From NCBI GenBank assembly GCA_029027985.1, contig CP119076.1, positions 372,001-436,000 of the forward strand: a DNA stretch of 64,000 nucleotides, given 5' to 3'. Of the stretch, positions 1-9,029 are shown piece after piece (the stretch's first letter is position 1; each line of letters begins with the position of its first letter). The stretch is from Klebsiella aerogenes (lineage in GTDB: Bacteria > Pseudomonadota > Gammaproteobacteria > Enterobacterales > Enterobacteriaceae). The notes under the pieces were generated by a model. It was not told where the DNA came from, did no database searches, and worked only from the letters and a program-made list of their open reading frames with translations. Both the position numbers and the translations under genes were made by a program.

Positions 1-1
1 G

Positions 2-925
2 GAGCAAGCGGGCGTCAACGTCGACAGCGTCATCCTACCCGACGGCGAGCAGTATAAAAGCCTGGCGGTCATGGATACGGTATTTACCGCGCTGTTGCAA
101 AAACCACACGGCCGCGACACCACATTAGTGGCGCTTGGCGGCGGTGTGGTGGGCGATTTAACCGGTTTTGCCGCAGCGAGCTATCAGCGTGGCGTACGTT
201 TTATTCAGGTTCCAACCACTCTGCTTTCGCAGGTGGACTCTTCGGTAGGCGGCAAAACGGCCGTAAACCATCCCCTCGGTAAAAACATGATTGGCGCCTT
301 CTGGCAACCGGTTTCCGTTGTGGTCGATCTGAGTTGTCTCAAGACATTGCCGAAGCGTGAGCTCTCCTCCGGGCTGGCTGAAGTCATTAAGTACGGCATT
401 ATCCTCGACGCTGAGTTCTTCTCCTGGCTGGAAGACAACATCGATGCGCTGATGGCGCTGGATGAGAAAGCGATGGCGTACTGTATTCGCCGTTGTTGTG
501 AGCTGAAAGCCGAAGTTGTTGCCGCCGACGAGCGCGAAACCGGGTTACGTGCTTTACTGAATCTTGGGCATACATTTGGTCATGCTATCGAAGCTGAAAT
601 GGGCTACGGTAACTGGCTACATGGCGAAGCCGTGGCGGCAGGTATGGTCATGGCGGCGCATACGTCCGAACGTTTAGGGCAGTTTAGCGCGCGGGACACG
701 CAACGTATTATCGCGCTGTTGCTACGTGCAGGGTTGCCGGTACGCGGGCCGCAGGAAATGTCTGCAGAAGCGTATTTGCCCCACATGATGCGTGATAAAA
801 AGGTACTGGCAGGCGAGATGCGCCTGGTATTGCCGCTCGCTATAGGAAAAAGCGAGGTTCGCGGCGGAGTGTCGCACGATGTAGTTCTTGGCGCGATTGC
901 TGATACTCAGCAGGCGCAACAATAA
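2..925 (+). CDS. aroB: 3-dehydroquinate synthase, 5' end missing
   Basis: AroB converts DAHP to 3-dehydroquinate, the second step of the shikimate pathway, in the cytoplasm, using NAD+ and a divalent metal. The frame is open from the first bases of the window, so the start lies outside; 307 residues are present and about 55 N-terminal residues of a usual 362 are missing. Visible signatures are the glycine-rich [11 protein letters not shown] segment, [14 protein letters not shown] and the metal-binding [12 protein letters not shown]. It is the first gene here of the aroB-damX-dam-rpe-gph-trpS cluster; damX follows after 84 bases with no clear terminator between them. The identification is secure. 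Confidence 0.97.
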   Translation, partial: EQAGVNVDSVILPDGEQYKSLAVMDTVFTALLQKPHGRDTTLVALGGGVVGDLTGFAAASYQRGVRFIQVPTTLLSQVDSSVGGKTAVNHPLGKNMIGAFWQPVSVVVDLSCLKTLPKRELSSGLAEVIKYGIILDAEFFSWLEDNIDALMALDEKAMAYCIRRCCELKAEVVAADERETGLRALLNLGHTFGHAIEAEMGYGNWLHGEAVAAGMVMAAHTSERLGQFSARDTQRIIALLLRAGLPVRGPQEMSAEAYLPHMMRDKKVLAGEMRLVLPLAIGKSEVRGGVSHDVVLGAIADTQQAQQ

Positions 926-1009
926 GAAGGTCTAGCCGCGTCCGCGCGGCGTTATCATTTCGGGTGACATGCGATAATCGTGAGCATAAGCCTTTTAGTG
1001 GGGTGTTAA

Positions 1010-2302
1010 ATGGATGATTTAAAACCAGAAGACGATATGAAAGCCGATCGCAACGATCGTCGCGCTGGTCGTTCCCGTCAGTCTTCCGAGCGTGATGCCG
1101 ATCCGCAGATCAATTTTGACGATCTCGATCTTGAGGCCGATGAAGGCCGTCCGACGCGCGCGAATAAAGCCCGTCGTGAACGCGATGAAGAAGAAGAGTA
1201 TGAAGAGGACTTCGAGTCCGAAGAAGAGGCAGAAGAAGAGCAGCAGGTTGAACGCCGTCCGCGTAAGCGTAAAAAGGCCCCGGCTAAGCCGGCTTCCCGC
1301 CAGTATGTGATGATGGGCGTTGGGGTCCTGGTACTCCTGCTGCTGATCGTTGGCGTGGGTTCGGCGCTGAAATCGCCATCTTCTTCTTCCAATGAATCCG
1401 CTTCTGGTGAGAAGAGCGTTAACCTGTCCGGCGACCAAAGCATGACGGCTGACCAGAACACTAACGCCGCGCAGCCGGTTGATCAGACTGCAGGCAATAC
1501 TAATCCGCCACAGCAGCAGGATGTTTCTCTGCCGCCGATCGCCTCTAACCCGACTCAGGGGCAGCCTGCCACCGAGCCGCAGGGCCAGCAGCGCGTGGAA
1601 GTTCAGGGCGATCTGAACAATGCGCTGACCCAACAGCAGGGGCAGATGGATAGCGCGGTGGCTTCCACTTTACCGACCGAGCCTGCAACCGTTGCGCCGG
1701 TACGTAATGGCGCCGCTCCGCGTCAAAGCGCCGAGCGTCAGACTGCCGCGACGCCGCGTCCTGCCGAGCGCAAACAGGTCATCATTGAGCCGAAACCGCA
1801 GAGCAAACCGCAGGCTACCGCCAAAGCACCGGTTGAAACCAAGCCTAAGCATGTAGAAAACGCGCCTGCAGCGACCGCTAGCAAGCCTGTCGCGACTGCG
1901 CAGACTAAACCTGCGGCAACGACCGCACCGGCAACGACTGCGCCGAGTGCAGCGGCAACTGTCCCGGCGGCGACCACCGCGCCTACAGCGACTGCAGCGG
2001 CTGGCGGCAAAACGGCTGGCGACGTTGGTTCGATGAAGTCCGCCCCGGCTGGCAACTACACGTTGCAGCTCAGCAGCTCCTCTAACTACAACAACCTGAA
2101 TAACTGGGCGAAGAAAGAGAAGCTGGAAAAATATGTTGTCTATGAGACGACTCGCAACGGTCAACCGTGGTACGTGCTGGTCAGCGGCATCTACGCTTCG
2201 AAAGATGAAGCGAAACGTGCTGTCTCCACGCTCCCTGCGGATGTGCAGGCGAAAAATCCGTGGGCAAAACCGCTGCATCAGGTACAAGCTGACCTGAAGT
2301 AA
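1010..2302 (+). CDS. damX: cell division protein DamX, SPOR domain
   Basis: DamX is a bitopic inner-membrane protein that goes to the division septum by binding denuded peptidoglycan. The 430-residue product has a strongly charged cytoplasmic N-terminus (acidic Glu run near 60-78, then a basic RKRKK patch), one membrane helix at about 99-120, a long periplasmic linker rich in Ala, Pro, Thr and Gln, and a C-terminal SPOR domain at about 350-425. The linker is low-complexity and varies in length between species. It lies between aroB and dam, its conserved position. Name and domain layout are clear. Confidence 0.96.
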   Translation: MDDLKPEDDMKADRNDRRAGRSRQSSERDADPQINFDDLDLEADEGRPTRANKARRERDEEEEYEEDFESEEEAEEEQQVERRPRKRKKAPAKPASRQYVMMGVGVLVLLLLIVGVGSALKSPSSSSNESASGEKSVNLSGDQSMTADQNTNAAQPVDQTAGNTNPPQQQDVSLPPIASNPTQGQPATEPQGQQRVEVQGDLNNALTQQQGQMDSAVASTLPTEPATVAPVRNGAAPRQSAERQTAATPRPAERKQVIIEPKPQSKPQATAKAPVETKPKHVENAPAATASKPVATAQTKPAATTAPATTAPSAAATVPAATTAPTATAAAGGKTAGDVGSMKSAPAGNYTLQLSSSSNYNNLNNWAKKEKLEKYVVYETTRNGQPWYVLVSGIYASKDEAKRAVSTLPADVQAKNPWAKPLHQVQADLK

Positions 2303-2381
2303 TGCCGCGAGTAGTCTTAAGCGCAGGATGCTGTCGGAGCTGTTTCTCCACAGCCGGAGAAAGTGTAATTAGTTAGGCAGC

Positions 2382-3209
2382 ATGAAAAAGAATCGCGCTT
2401 TTCTGAAGTGGGCAGGGGGGAAATACCCCCTGCTTGACGATATTAAAAAGCATTTGCCGGAAGGCGAGTGCTTGATTGAGCCCTTTGTGGGTGCCGGGTC
2501 GGTATTCCTGAATACCGACTTTTCTCGTTATATCCTCGCGGATATCAACAGCGATCTGATCGGCCTGTACAACATTGTCAAATCGCGCACCGACGAATAC
2601 GTCGCGGCGTCGCGTGAGATGTTTACGCCGGAAAACAACGCCGCTGAGCGTTACTATCAGTACCGCGATGAATTCAACCAGAGCCAGGACCCGCTGCGTC
2701 GCGCGGTGTTGTTCCTGTATCTGAATCGCCACGGCTACAACGGCCTGTGCCGCTACAATCTGCGCGGCGAGTTCAACGTGCCGTTTGGCCGCTACAAAAA
2801 GCCTTATTTCCCCGAGGTTGAACTGTATCATTTTGCCGCGAAGGCGCAGAACGCCGAGTTTTACTGCGAATCTTATGAAGAGTGCATGAAGCGGGCGGAT
2901 AGCCGGACGGTGGTTTATTGCGATCCGCCGTATGCGCCGCTGACGGCGACGGCGAACTTCACCGCCTACCACACCAACAGCTTCAACCTTGAGCAGCAGG
3001 TACTACTGGCGCAAAAGGCGGAACTGCTGATGGAAAAACGGATCCCCGTGCTTATCTCCAACCATCGCACGCCGTTGACGCAGGAATGGTATAAAAACGC
3101 GGCGGAAACGCATATTGTGAAGGTTCGGCGCAGCATTAGCAGCAACGGTGGTACGCGTAAAAAGGTGGACGAGCTATTAGCGCTGTACCGTCCGCCGAAG
3201 ACCAAATAA
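2382..3209 (+). CDS. dam: DNA adenine methyltransferase Dam
   Basis: Dam methylates the adenine N6 of GATC sites and so marks the parental strand for mismatch repair and times SeqA-controlled initiation. The 275-residue protein has the N-terminal [12 protein letters not shown] segment, the SAM-binding FVGAG motif at 35-39 and the catalytic DPPY motif at 181-184, the alpha-group N6-adenine methyltransferase order. Start and length fit the family (278 in E. coli). It follows damX by 79 bases containing a small TTCTCC/GGAGAA hairpin, and rpe follows closely, so co-transcription is likely. Confidence 0.97.
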   Translation: MKKNRAFLKWAGGKYPLLDDIKKHLPEGECLIEPFVGAGSVFLNTDFSRYILADINSDLIGLYNIVKSRTDEYVAASREMFTPENNAAERYYQYRDEFNQSQDPLRRAVLFLYLNRHGYNGLCRYNLRGEFNVPFGRYKKPYFPEVELYHFAAKAQNAEFYCESYEECMKRADSRTVVYCDPPYAPLTATANFTAYHTNSFNLEQQVLLAQKAELLMEKRIPVLISNHRTPLTQEWYKNAAETHIVKVRRSISSNGGTRKKVDELLALYRPPKTK

Positions 3210-3226
3210 ATTTCAAGGAGATGCGG

Positions 3227-3904
3227 ATGAAGCAGTATTTGATTGCCCCTTCGATTCTGTCGGCTGATTTTGCCCGTTTGGGCGAGGATACCGCTAAGGC
3301 GCTGGCGGCGGGTGCGGATGTCGTACACTTCGACGTCATGGACAACCACTACGTGCCGAATCTGACGATTGGCCCAATGGTGCTGAAGTCGCTGCGCAAC
3401 TACGGTATTACCGCGCCGATCGATGTGCACCTGATGGTGAAACCGGTCGACCGCATCATTCCTGATTTTGCCGAAGCCGGCGCCAGCATTATCACCTTCC
3501 ACCCGGAAGCCTCCGAACACGTAGACCGCAGCCTGCAGCTTATCAAAGAACACGGCTGTAAAGCGGGCCTGGTGTTCAACCCGGCGACGCCGCTGAGCTA
3601 TCTCGATTACGTTATGGATAAACTGGACGTGATCCTACTGATGTCAGTTAACCCGGGTTTTGGCGGCCAGTCCTTTATTCCGCAGACGCTGGAAAAGTTG
3701 CGTCAGGTGCGTCAGCTTATTGATGAATCCGGTTACGACATTCGCCTTGAAGTTGACGGCGGCGTGAAAGCCAGCAATATCGGTGAAATCGCCGCGGCTG
3801 GCGCGGATATGTTTGTCGCAGGCTCGGCGATCTTCGGTCAGCCGGACTACAAAAAAGTGATTGATCAAATGCGTGGTGAATTAGCGAAGGTTAGCCATGG
3901 ATAA
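3227..3904 (+). CDS. rpe: ribulose-phosphate 3-epimerase
   Basis: Rpe interconverts ribulose 5-phosphate and xylulose 5-phosphate in the pentose phosphate pathway. The product is a TIM barrel with metal ligands H35, D37, H68 and D177 and the phosphate-binding NPGFGGQSF loop. An in-frame ATG lies six bases upstream at 3221, but the AAGGAG ribosome site ends at 3220, directly against it. The ATG at 3227 has proper spacing and gives [11 protein letters not shown], 225 residues, the family's usual N-terminus. The 3' end overlaps gph by eight bases, which suggests translational coupling. Confidence 0.96.
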   Translation: MKQYLIAPSILSADFARLGEDTAKALAAGADVVHFDVMDNHYVPNLTIGPMVLKSLRNYGITAPIDVHLMVKPVDRIIPDFAEAGASIITFHPEASEHVDRSLQLIKEHGCKAGLVFNPATPLSYLDYVMDKLDVILLMSVNPGFGGQSFIPQTLEKLRQVRQLIDESGYDIRLEVDGGVKASNIGEIAAAGADMFVAGSAIFGQPDYKKVIDQMRGELAKVSHG

Positions 3905-4658
3905 GTTACAGGCAATTCGCGGCGTTGCGTTTGATCTGGATGGTACGCTGGTCGACAGCGCCCCAGGATTAACTGCCGCTGTTGATAGCGCGCTTTACGC
4001 CCTGGAACTACCAGTGGCGGGTGAGGAACGCGTCGTGACCTGGATTGGCAACGGCGCCGACGTCTTGATGGAGCGGGCGTTGACCTGGGCCCGTCAGGAA
4101 CGCGCAACGTTACGCGCGGCGATGGGTAAACCTTCCGTCGACAATCATGATATTCCGCAAGACGAACAGCTGCGCGTTTTGCGTAGACTGTTCGACCGCT
4201 ATTACGCCGAAGCGGCGGAAGAAGGGAGCTTCTTGTTCCCGGCGGTGGCCGATACGCTTGGCGCGCTGCACGCAAAGGGCCTGCCGTTGGCGCTGGTCAC
4301 CAACAAACCGACGCCGTTCGTTGCGCCGCTGCTTAAGGCGCTGGATATCGCTAAATACTTTAGCGTCGTGATCGGCGGCGATGATGTGAAGAATAAAAAG
4401 CCGCATCCGGATCCGCTGCTGTTAGTCGCGGAAAAGCTCTCGCTGGCGCCTGCCGAGCTGCTGTTCGTCGGCGATTCGCGAAACGATATTCAGGCGGCGA
4501 AAGCGGCAGGCTGTTGCTCTATCGGCCTGACCTACGGCTATAACTATGGTGAACCGATCGCGCTGAGCGAACCGGATTTTATCTTTGAACAATTTAATGA
4601 ACTCTTGCCCGTTCTCGGGTTACCGTACAGTGAAACTCAGGAATTAAAAAATGACTAA
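3897..4658 (+). CDS. gph: phosphoglycolate phosphatase
   Basis: Gph removes phosphate from 2-phosphoglycolate, which arises from repair of oxidised DNA ends. It is a haloacid-dehalogenase-fold enzyme: the nucleophile motif DLDGTLVD is at 13-20 (D13 nucleophile, D15 acid/base), VTNKP supplies motif II, and [15 protein letters not shown] is the C-terminal metal-binding motif. It has 253 residues, against 252 in E. coli. It overlaps rpe upstream and trpS downstream by eight bases each, so the three genes form a tightly coupled translation unit. Confidence 0.96.
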   Translation: MDKLQAIRGVAFDLDGTLVDSAPGLTAAVDSALYALELPVAGEERVVTWIGNGADVLMERALTWARQERATLRAAMGKPSVDNHDIPQDEQLRVLRRLFDRYYAEAAEEGSFLFPAVADTLGALHAKGLPLALVTNKPTPFVAPLLKALDIAKYFSVVIGGDDVKNKKPHPDPLLLVAEKLSLAPAELLFVGDSRNDIQAAKAAGCCSIGLTYGYNYGEPIALSEPDFIFEQFNELLPVLGLPYSETQELKND

Positions 4659-5655
4659 GCCCATCGTTTTTAGTGGCGCACAGCCCTCAGGTGAATTGAC
4701 CATTGGCAACTATATGGGTGCGCTGCGTCAATGGGTAAACATGCAGGATGACTATCACTGTATTTACTGCATCGTTGACCAGCACGCGATCACCGTGCGT
4801 CAGGATCCGCAGAACCTGCGTAAAGCAACGTTGGATACCCTGGCGCTGTATCTGGCCTGTGGCATCGATCCGCAAAAGAGCACCATCTTTGTGCAGTCTC
4901 ACGTGCCGGAACACGCACAGCTGGGCTGGGCGCTGAACTGCTACACCTATTTCGGCGAACTGAGCCGTATGACCCAGTTTAAAGACAAGTCTGCGCGCTA
5001 CGCGGAAAACATCAACGCCGGTCTGTTTGACTATCCGGTGCTGATGGCCGCCGACATTCTGCTGTACCAGACCAACCAGGTTCCGGTAGGCGAAGACCAG
5101 AAACAGCACCTTGAACTGAGCCGTGATGTCGCGCAGCGCTTCAACGCAATTTATGGCGATATCTTCAAAGTGCCTGAGCCGTTCATTCCGAAGTCCGGCG
5201 CGCGCGTGATGTCACTGCTGGAGCCGACCAAAAAGATGTCCAAGTCCGACGACAACCGCAATAACGTCATCGGCCTGCTGGAAGACCCGAAATCGGTCGT
5301 GAAGAAGATCAAACGCGCGGTGACCGACTCCGACGAGCCGCCGGTAGTCCGTTACGATCTGCAAAATAAAGCGGGCGTTTCCAACCTGCTGGACATTCTT
5401 TCCGCCGTGACCGGGCAGAGCATTCCAGAGTTGGAACAGCACTTCGAAGGCAAAATGTACGGTCACCTGAAAGGCGAAGTCGCCGAAGCGGTTTCCGGCA
5501 TGTTGACCGAGCTGCAGGAGCGTTATCACCGTTTCCGTAACGACGAAGCTTTCCTCAACAAGGTGATGAAAGACGGCGCGGAGAAAGCCAGCGCGCATGC
5601 GTCTAAAACGTTGAAAGCGGTGTACGAAGCGATTGGCTTTGTCGCCAAACCATAA
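4651..5655 (+). CDS. trpS: tryptophanyl-tRNA synthetase
   Basis: TrpS charges tRNA-Trp with tryptophan. It is a class Ic synthetase of 334 residues. The HIGH-like signature appears as TIGN (17-20) within PSGELTIGN, and KMSKS is at 195-199. The start codon lies inside the end of gph. Downstream, the former shared terminator with the convergent cysG gene has been split by an insertion sequence, so the terminator arm next to trpS is now separated from its partner by 1.4 kb; read-through of trpS transcripts into the element is possible. Confidence 0.97.
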   Translation: MTKPIVFSGAQPSGELTIGNYMGALRQWVNMQDDYHCIYCIVDQHAITVRQDPQNLRKATLDTLALYLACGIDPQKSTIFVQSHVPEHAQLGWALNCYTYFGELSRMTQFKDKSARYAENINAGLFDYPVLMAADILLYQTNQVPVGEDQKQHLELSRDVAQRFNAIYGDIFKVPEPFIPKSGARVMSLLEPTKKMSKSDDNRNNVIGLLEDPKSVVKKIKRAVTDSDEPPVVRYDLQNKAGVSNLLDILSAVTGQSIPELEQHFEGKMYGHLKGEVAEAVSGMLTELQERYHRFRNDEAFLNKVMKDGAEKASAHASKTLKAVYEAIGFVAKP

Positions 5656-5679
5656 GCCTTTTTTTGGCGAGTGGAATGT

Positions 5680-5692
5680 AAAAAAACCGGGA
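5680..5692 (+). terminator. left half of the trpS/cysG bidirectional terminator, split by the IS
   Basis: Seven A's followed by CCGGGA form the left arm of a perfect 13-bp palindrome. The right arm TCCCGG plus seven T's is at 7141-7153. If the insertion sequence and one copy of the 4-base duplication are removed, the arms rejoin with a three-base GAT loop: a typical bidirectional intrinsic terminator between the convergent trpS and cysG. In the present arrangement neither gene has the intact hairpin. Confidence 0.8.
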
Positions 5693-5728
5693 GATTTGAA
5701 CTGACCCCATAATGTTGGACAGTTTATT

Positions 5729-6568
5729 TTAAGCGGTTATCTGGGCCTGGGTTCGGTACTCTACCGGACTCAGGCCTTTCAGTTTCTGTTTTATTCTTTC
5801 ATGGTTGTAATAGTGGATGTAGTCATCGATAGCCATGCGCAACTCGCTGATACTCTTGTGTTCCGTGAGGTAAAAACACTCAGATTTCAGTGTGCCGAAG
5901 AAGCTCTCCATCACTGCATTGTCATGACAGTTTCCCTTTCTTGACATGCTCTGTTTCAGGCCGCCGTCCTTAAGTCGCTTCTGATAATGCGCCATCTGGT
6001 ACTGCCAGCCCTGATCTGAGTGCAGTAGCGGGTATTCGTCTTTGCCCAGTACCGACATCGCTTTCGACAGCATCTCATCCACCATCGATAGCAGTGGACG
6101 GGACGCCATCTGATACGCCACTATTTCTCCGTTATACAGATCCAGAACCGGAGACAGATACAGCTTTTCTCCGCTTATTTTAAATTCCGTGACATCTGTT
6201 ACCCACTTCTGGTTGGGCTTATCCGCACTGAACTGCCGGTTCAGCACATTACCCGCAATTTTCCCGTACCGGCCTCTGTAAGAGTTGTATTTCTTCCTTC
6301 TGATACAGCAAGTTAAATCTAACTCTTTCATTAGCCTCTGAACCGTTTTATGGTTCAGTAAGCTTCCTTCCCGGCGGCCAGCCAGCGTGATTCGCCTGTA
6401 TCCATACCGTCCTTTATGTTTATGGAACAGCGTTAAAATATGCTGCTTATCATCGGCATATTTGTCTGGTTTTTTACCGCGGCCCAGTTGCCAGTAAAAC
6501 GTGCTTCTCGCCAGCCCTGCCGCTTTTAACAGGCGCGCAAGAGGGAACTCCGGCCTTAACTCATTCAC
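5729..6568 (-). CDS. IS150-group transposase OrfB, DDE integrase domain
   Basis: OrfB holds the catalytic core of the IS3-family transposase. The frame has an HTH_21-like segment (HKGRYGYRRI) and an rve integrase domain with the DDE triad in WVTDVTEF, LLHSDQGWQY and the region NAVMESFFGTLKSE, followed by the conserved YYNHERIKQKLKGLSPVEYR tail. The separate frame could start at a GTG at 6568 overlapping the orfA stop. In this family, however, the active protein is normally the OrfAB fusion made by -1 frameshifting, and this frame is open back to the slippery site at 6625-6632. No inactivating change is visible. Confidence 0.92.
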   Translation of the reverse strand: MNELRPEFPLARLLKAAGLARSTFYWQLGRGKKPDKYADDKQHILTLFHKHKGRYGYRRITLAGRREGSLLNHKTVQRLMKELDLTCCIRRKKYNSYRGRYGKIAGNVLNRQFSADKPNQKWVTDVTEFKISGEKLYLSPVLDLYNGEIVAYQMASRPLLSMVDEMLSKAMSVLGKDEYPLLHSDQGWQYQMAHYQKRLKDGGLKQSMSRKGNCHDNAVMESFFGTLKSECFYLTEHKSISELRMAIDDYIHYYNHERIKQKLKGLSPVEYRTQAQITA

Positions 6569-7086
6569 GACCTGCGCTTTATCCCGCGTTTTGACGTGCT
6601 TCTTTCCCTGAGTAAGGCCTGCAGCTTTTTTAGATATGCCACTTCAGCACGCAGTTGTTCAAGTTCCTCACGTTCATCCGGATCAAGAAGGGTCTGCAAA
6701 GGAGGGACGGGGTGATTCTCAGGGCGTTCTGGCATCGTTTTTTTCTTGCGTCGACTGTCTATAAGGGCTTCTAATCCCCCTTCATCATACAGTCGTTCCC
6801 ACTGACTAACAGTGGAAAAGGCAGGGATAGTGAATTTTGCACAGACTTCGCGAACAGACAGCTGGTGTTCACGCATATGCAGGATAACGGACTCTTTAAA
6901 AGCAGGAGAATAGGTGAAATGCCGGGTTGTAAGCCCGGCTTCGCCATGGAGCTTCCAGGCAGCAGACCATTTACGAACGGCACTGTGATCGATACCAAAA
7001 CGTTTTGCAGTCGCCTCCTGTCCTTCCAGCCCGGAAAGATAGTGCTGCACAACCTCAAGCTTGAAGCTGAGAGAATACTTGCTCAT
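6565..7086 (-). CDS. IS150-group transposase OrfA, helix-turn-helix protein
   Basis: OrfA is the DNA-binding part of the IS3-family transposase. The 173-residue frame from the ATG at 7086 (MSKYSLSFKLEVV) has two helix-turn-helix regions (about residues 5-45 and 60-100) and a C-terminal heptad-like stretch, REELEQLRAEVAYLKKLQALL, typical of the leucine zipper that joins OrfA units. A TTG at 7119 is in frame upstream but lies within the terminal inverted repeat, so I prefer the ATG, which has AAGGTG some 13 bases before it. Near its end the frame reads CTA AAA AAG, the frameshift site that yields OrfAB. Confidence 0.88.
   Translation of the reverse strand: MSKYSLSFKLEVVQHYLSGLEGQEATAKRFGIDHSAVRKWSAAWKLHGEAGLTTRHFTYSPAFKESVILHMREHQLSVREVCAKFTIPAFSTVSQWERLYDEGGLEALIDSRRKKKTMPERPENHPVPPLQTLLDPDEREELEQLRAEVAYLKKLQALLRERSTSKRGIKRRS
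6625..6632 (-). promoter_or_regulatory. programmed -1 frameshift site A AAA AAG of the IS
   Basis: On the minus strand the orfA frame reads CTA AAA AAG CTG. The heptamer A AAA AAG is the classic slippery sequence of IS3-family elements such as IS150 and IS911. After a -1 slip the reading continues open as AAGLTQGKKHVK and into the orfB frame without a stop, so a full OrfAB transposase can be made. Confidence 0.8.
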
Positions 7087-7140
7087 AAAAAACTGCACCT
7101 TACTTCGTTGGGTGTCCAACTTTTTGGGTGCAGTTCAGAT

Positions 7141-7153
7141 TCCCGGTTTTTTT
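7141..7153 (-). terminator. right half of the trpS/cysG terminator, split by the IS
   Basis: TCCCGG followed by seven T's, complementary to 5680-5692. It starts 22 bases beyond the cysG stop codon. For cysG transcripts, which run leftward, it is now only half of a hairpin. Confidence 0.75.
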
Positions 7154-7175
7154 ATGCCTGTGATACCGCCTGAAC

Positions 7176-8549
7176 TTAGTGGTTGGAGAACCAGTTAAGC
7201 TTGTCGCGCAGCGCTACCACGCGGCCCACGATGATTAGCGATGGGCTGGCCATCTGCTGCGCCAGAATATCCAACTGCTCCAGCGTACCGGTTACCACCT
7301 TTTGGCTGACTGCCGTGCCGTTCTCAACGATAGCGGTCGGCATATCCGCCGCCATACCGTGCGCCATCAGCTTTTCGCGGATCGCTGGCGCCTGGTTCAG
7401 TCCCATATAGAACACCAGGGTTTGCTTTTCTGCCGCCAGATTTTGCCAGTCGAGATCGCTACCGCTTTTCAGGTGGCCGGTAACCAGACGCACGCCCTGG
7501 GCGAAATCGCGATGGGTGAGCGGGATCCCGGAATAGGCCGAGCAGCCGGAGGCGGCGGTAATCCCCGGCACTACCGAGAACGGAATGCCTGCTTCGCAGA
7601 GCGTTTCCAGCTCTTCGCCGCCGCGGCCGAAAATAAAGGGATCGCCACCTTTAAGACGGACGACGCGTTTGCCGCTTTGCGCTTCGCGCAGCAGGATTTG
7701 GTTAATCTCTTCCTGTGGTACACAGTGGTAGCCCGCGCGCTTGCCGACGAAGACCCGATCGGCGTCGCGGCGTACCAGATTCATAATATCGTCGGAGACC
7801 AGTCGGTCGTAGACCACGACATCCGCCTGTTGGATCTGCTGCAACCCTTTGAGGGTCAACAGTCCGGCATCGCCCGGCCCAGCGCCAACCAACACCACTT
7901 CGCCGTGATGTTCCAGCGGCTCGGTCAACAGCTGTTCGGTGGTATCGGCGACGGCCTGGCGATCGTCGTTTGCCAGCGACTGCGCGAGGCGATCGTTAAC
8001 AAACAGCTTTTCCCAGAAGCGGCGGCGCTCGCCGACGGTGGCAAACTGCTTTTTCACCCGCGAACGTAGCTGACCGGCGTAATGGGCGATTTGCCCCAGA
8101 TGCAGCGGCAGCAGTGATTCGAGCTTTTCGCGCAGCAGGCGCGCCAGCACCGGCGAGGTGCCGCCGGAGGAGACGGCGACCATCAGCGGCGAGCGGTCGA
8201 TAATCGACGGCATGATAAAGCTGGCCTGGCGCGGGGCATCCACCACGTTGCAGAAAATCCGCCGCGCTTCGGCGGCCTCGCTGACCTGCTGATTGACCGC
8301 ATCATCGTCGGTGGCGGCGATAGCCAGCCAGCAGTTATCGAGCAGCGTAGGGTTGAAATCGCCCTGCGCCAGCGTCAGCATCTGCGTCTCGGCCCACACC
8401 TGAAACTGTGGGGTAAACTGGCGTGAATTGACCGTTAACCGGGCGCCGGCGTCCAGCAGCAGACGCGCCTTACGTTCGGCGACATCGCCGCCGCCGACCA
8501 GCAAGCAGTCGCGATCGCGTAGTTGGCAAAAGATAGGTAAGTGGTCCAC
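7176..8549 (-). CDS. cysG: siroheme synthase CysG (trifunctional)
   Basis: CysG makes siroheme from uroporphyrinogen III: two SAM-dependent methylations, an NAD-dependent oxidation and iron insertion. The 457-residue protein has an N-terminal Rossmann dehydrogenase/ferrochelatase part with [13 protein letters not shown] near 19-31, catalytic D104 and S128, and a C-terminal methyltransferase part with [16 protein letters not shown] from 221, D248 and [17 protein letters not shown]. Siroheme is the cofactor of NirB and of sulfite reductase, which explains its place downstream of nirBD. A 153-base gap with a strong hairpin separates it from nirD. Confidence 0.97.
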   Translation of the reverse strand: MDHLPIFCQLRDRDCLLVGGGDVAERKARLLLDAGARLTVNSRQFTPQFQVWAETQMLTLAQGDFNPTLLDNCWLAIAATDDDAVNQQVSEAAEARRIFCNVVDAPRQASFIMPSIIDRSPLMVAVSSGGTSPVLARLLREKLESLLPLHLGQIAHYAGQLRSRVKKQFATVGERRRFWEKLFVNDRLAQSLANDDRQAVADTTEQLLTEPLEHHGEVVLVGAGPGDAGLLTLKGLQQIQQADVVVYDRLVSDDIMNLVRRDADRVFVGKRAGYHCVPQEEINQILLREAQSGKRVVRLKGGDPFIFGRGGEELETLCEAGIPFSVVPGITAASGCSAYSGIPLTHRDFAQGVRLVTGHLKSGSDLDWQNLAAEKQTLVFYMGLNQAPAIREKLMAHGMAADMPTAIVENGTAVSQKVVTGTLEQLDILAQQMASPSLIIVGRVVALRDKLNWFSNH

Positions 8550-8667
8550 GGCAGATCCTCACAGCTTAGGGGGGAAAGGGAGTGCGGTCGTAGCATAGCA
8601 GCAGAGGGAATCGCGGAGGTATGATTTTTACCGCCTCTACTAATTAGTGGTCATAAGCTGATGATAT

Positions 8668-8694
8668 GGTTCCCCCCGCGGCGCGGAGGGAACC
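8668..8694. terminator. strong hairpin between nirD and cysG, without T-tract
   Basis: GGTTCCC (8668-8674) pairs with GGGAACC (8688-8694), and CCGC (8676-8679) with GCGG (8683-8686) inside it, after a single C-A mismatch. No run of T's follows on either side, so it is more likely an mRNA-stabilising or processing structure than an efficient intrinsic terminator. It occupies the place where nirC lies in E. coli. Confidence 0.5.
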
Positions 8695-8702
8695 TTGTCA
8701 TA

Positions 8703-9029
8703 TCAGGCTTTTAGCTGAACTTTTCCGTCTTTTACGCGCGTTTCGTAATGGGCGATGGAATGGCTCTCATCTTCCATACACAGACCGTCACTGAGGCGGA
8801 AACGCTGTTTTTTCAGCGGGCTGGCAACCCACAGCGCACCTTCATGCTCAGCAATAATCCCGCGGGACAGCACGCTGGCATTGAAGAATGGATCGATGTT
8901 GCTGATGGCGAAGACTCTGTCGTCATGGTAAGGACGGAAAATCGCCACCTGCTGTTGGCCCAGCAGCGCGCAGACGCCGGTTGCTGGCAGGATGTCGTCA
9001 ATTTTGCAGATGTTTACCCACTGGCTCAT
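8703..9029 (-). CDS. nirD: nitrite reductase small subunit NirD
   Basis: NirD is the small subunit of the cytoplasmic NADH-dependent nitrite reductase that reduces nitrite to ammonium. The 108-residue protein has the Rieske-like beta fold of its family but, as in other NirD proteins, lacks the Cys/His ligands for an iron-sulfur cluster. Its start overlaps the nirB stop by four bases (ATGA), so translation is coupled. In E. coli nirC, a nitrite channel of the formate-nitrite transporter family, follows; here no such frame is present before cysG. Confidence 0.96.
   Translation of the reverse strand: MSQWVNICKIDDILPATGVCALLGQQQVAIFRPYHDDRVFAISNIDPFFNASVLSRGIIAEHEGALWVASPLKKQRFRLSDGLCMEDESHSIAHYETRVKDGKVQLKA

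Larger units (their letters stand above)
5697..7137 (-). mobile_element. IS3-family (IS150-group) insertion sequence, complete
   Basis: A 1441-bp element bounded by imperfect 25-bp inverted repeats that begin TGAACTG (5697-5721 and 7113-7137, 21 of 25 positions match). It is flanked by a direct repeat GATT (5693-5696 and 7138-7141), the short target duplication expected of the IS3 family. It carries two overlapping minus-strand frames, orfA (helix-turn-helix protein) and orfB (DDE transposase), joined by an A AAA AAG slippery site. Both frames are intact, so it may be mobile. I cannot assign an ISfinder name without a search; IS1397 and ISKpn1 are similar-sized members of the same group. Confidence 0.93.

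Noticed and set aside
1010-2302. Repeat-like stretches in damX (Glu-rich and Ala/Thr/Pro-rich)
   Set aside because: They are in frame and match the known low-complexity parts of DamX; not a DNA repeat family.
2343-2360. Hairpin TTCTCC/GGAGAA between damX and dam as a terminator
   Set aside because: The stem is only six bases and there is no T-run, so termination is unlikely.
8550-8702. A remnant of nirC in the nirD-cysG gap
   Set aside because: I looked for a hydrophobic frame or fragment in any reading frame and found none; the gap is too short for a recognisable relic.
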